Source: Seriola aureovittata
Lineage: Eukaryota > Chordata > Actinopteri > Carangiformes > Carangidae
DNA length: 64,000 bases
Direction of reading: 5' to 3'
Assembly: GCF_021018895.1 (NCBI RefSeq)
Contig: NC_079372.1
Location: forward strand, 22,495,737-22,559,736
Part shown: positions 63,546 to 64,000 of the stretch, in pieces
Layout of the letters: each line of letters begins with the position of its first letter
Position numbering within the stretch: the first letter of the stretch is position 1
The notes under the pieces: model-generated
The model's input: the letters and a program-made list of their open reading frames with translations, nothing else
Told to the model about the DNA's origin: nothing
Databases searched by the model: none
Translations under genes and position numbers: made by a program

Positions 63546-63944
63546 GTGTAGCCACAGTATCAAAGTCCCATCCAAACACGAGTCAATCCCAGATATTAAT
63601 CATGATGTCACATTCCTGTTTTATAGCATCAAATAGCTTATTAAAACTGAACTTACCAGAAAAATAAACAGGTGAACAAACATCAGCATGAAAAGAACTA
63701 ACTAAAATGACAGAAACTATATTTGGGAAAAAATGTATTTGATGTATACTTGTTGTATACTTGATGTTTTAGTTTGGCCCATGTCCCAACAGCTAACTTG
63801 GAATTAGCAGAAGTAAATGCTTTACTGCTGACGCTGCACCGCCTGTCAATCTCATGCTCCATCCTACCCTCATGTTGTTTTCCTGATGGTGATTGTTTAA
63901 GCAGAGCTCCATTTGTTAGGCAGAATTTCTTTGCCTCAGTTTCG

Positions 63945-63986
63945 ATATATATATATATATATATATATATGTTTTTTTTTTTTTTT
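63945..63986. repeat. (TA)n followed by poly(T)
   Basis: About 13 TA units, then a run of T. Confidence 0.85.
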
Positions 63987-64000
63987 ACCATGTACCGATT

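Larger units (their letters stand above)
59685..63999. other. Intron/intergenic sequence to the right edge
   Basis: No exon could be supported. It holds a SINE, a CT-rich repeat, a LINE piece and a terminal (TA)n/poly(T) run, listed separately. Confidence 0.4.

Overview
The window is vertebrate nuclear DNA, almost certainly from a percomorph-type teleost. Coding exons are short, with GT/AG introns. The recognisable genes include igf3, an insulin-like growth factor known only from fish, and the intergenic DNA carries typical fish repeats: tRNA-derived SINEs, L2/Rex-like LINE pieces, a Penelope-like GIY-YIG piece, MITEs and CA/TA microsatellites. No bacterial, organellar or viral features were seen.

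Layout. 1-1384 (+): last three exons of pex10 (peroxisomal RING E3 ligase). 1851-2094 (-): terminal exon of an unrecognised gene that converges on pex10. 4956-6054 (+): N-terminal exons of a multicopy, probably transposase-derived fish family, with no body visible. 7700-9130 (-): a four-exon tmem272-like four-pass membrane protein. 10600-18217 (+): complete renbp (N-acylglucosamine 2-epimerase), ten coding exons, 403 aa. 19602-23111 (+): lrif1, a nuclear HP1/SMCHD1-associated chromatin factor, about 808 aa. 24240-34421 (+): two tandem units of about 5 kb, each with a short diverged lrif1 paralog (352 and 357 aa). 36983-43671 (+): complete igf3. 52993-58231 (+): N-terminal exons of an unrecognised basic, serine-rich protein; 59633-59684 may be an alternative first exon of the same gene. 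The remainder to 64000 is intron or intergenic DNA with repeats.

Most notable: the lrif1 array. The two downstream genes are not obviously lrif1 at first sight, but they align with it block by block: an 'AEVK..P..SLP.SV' block, a 'CPVTL/SPV' block, a 'GP.RMSFVS/PIKWVIEE' block with the following 'LLK' helix, a 'V..Y.G.IYL..RK' block and a C-terminal charged helix. They lack the 'FG.T..V.IC' segment of lrif1 and carry an acidic tail instead. Their last exon and the end of its upstream intron are nearly identical, while flanking DNA of the same two units is clearly diverged; this suggests gene conversion. The array lies between a sugar epimerase and the gonadal growth factor gene igf3.

All exon structures are inferred by eye from splice signals, phase agreement and protein family knowledge. 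No transcript or database search was available.
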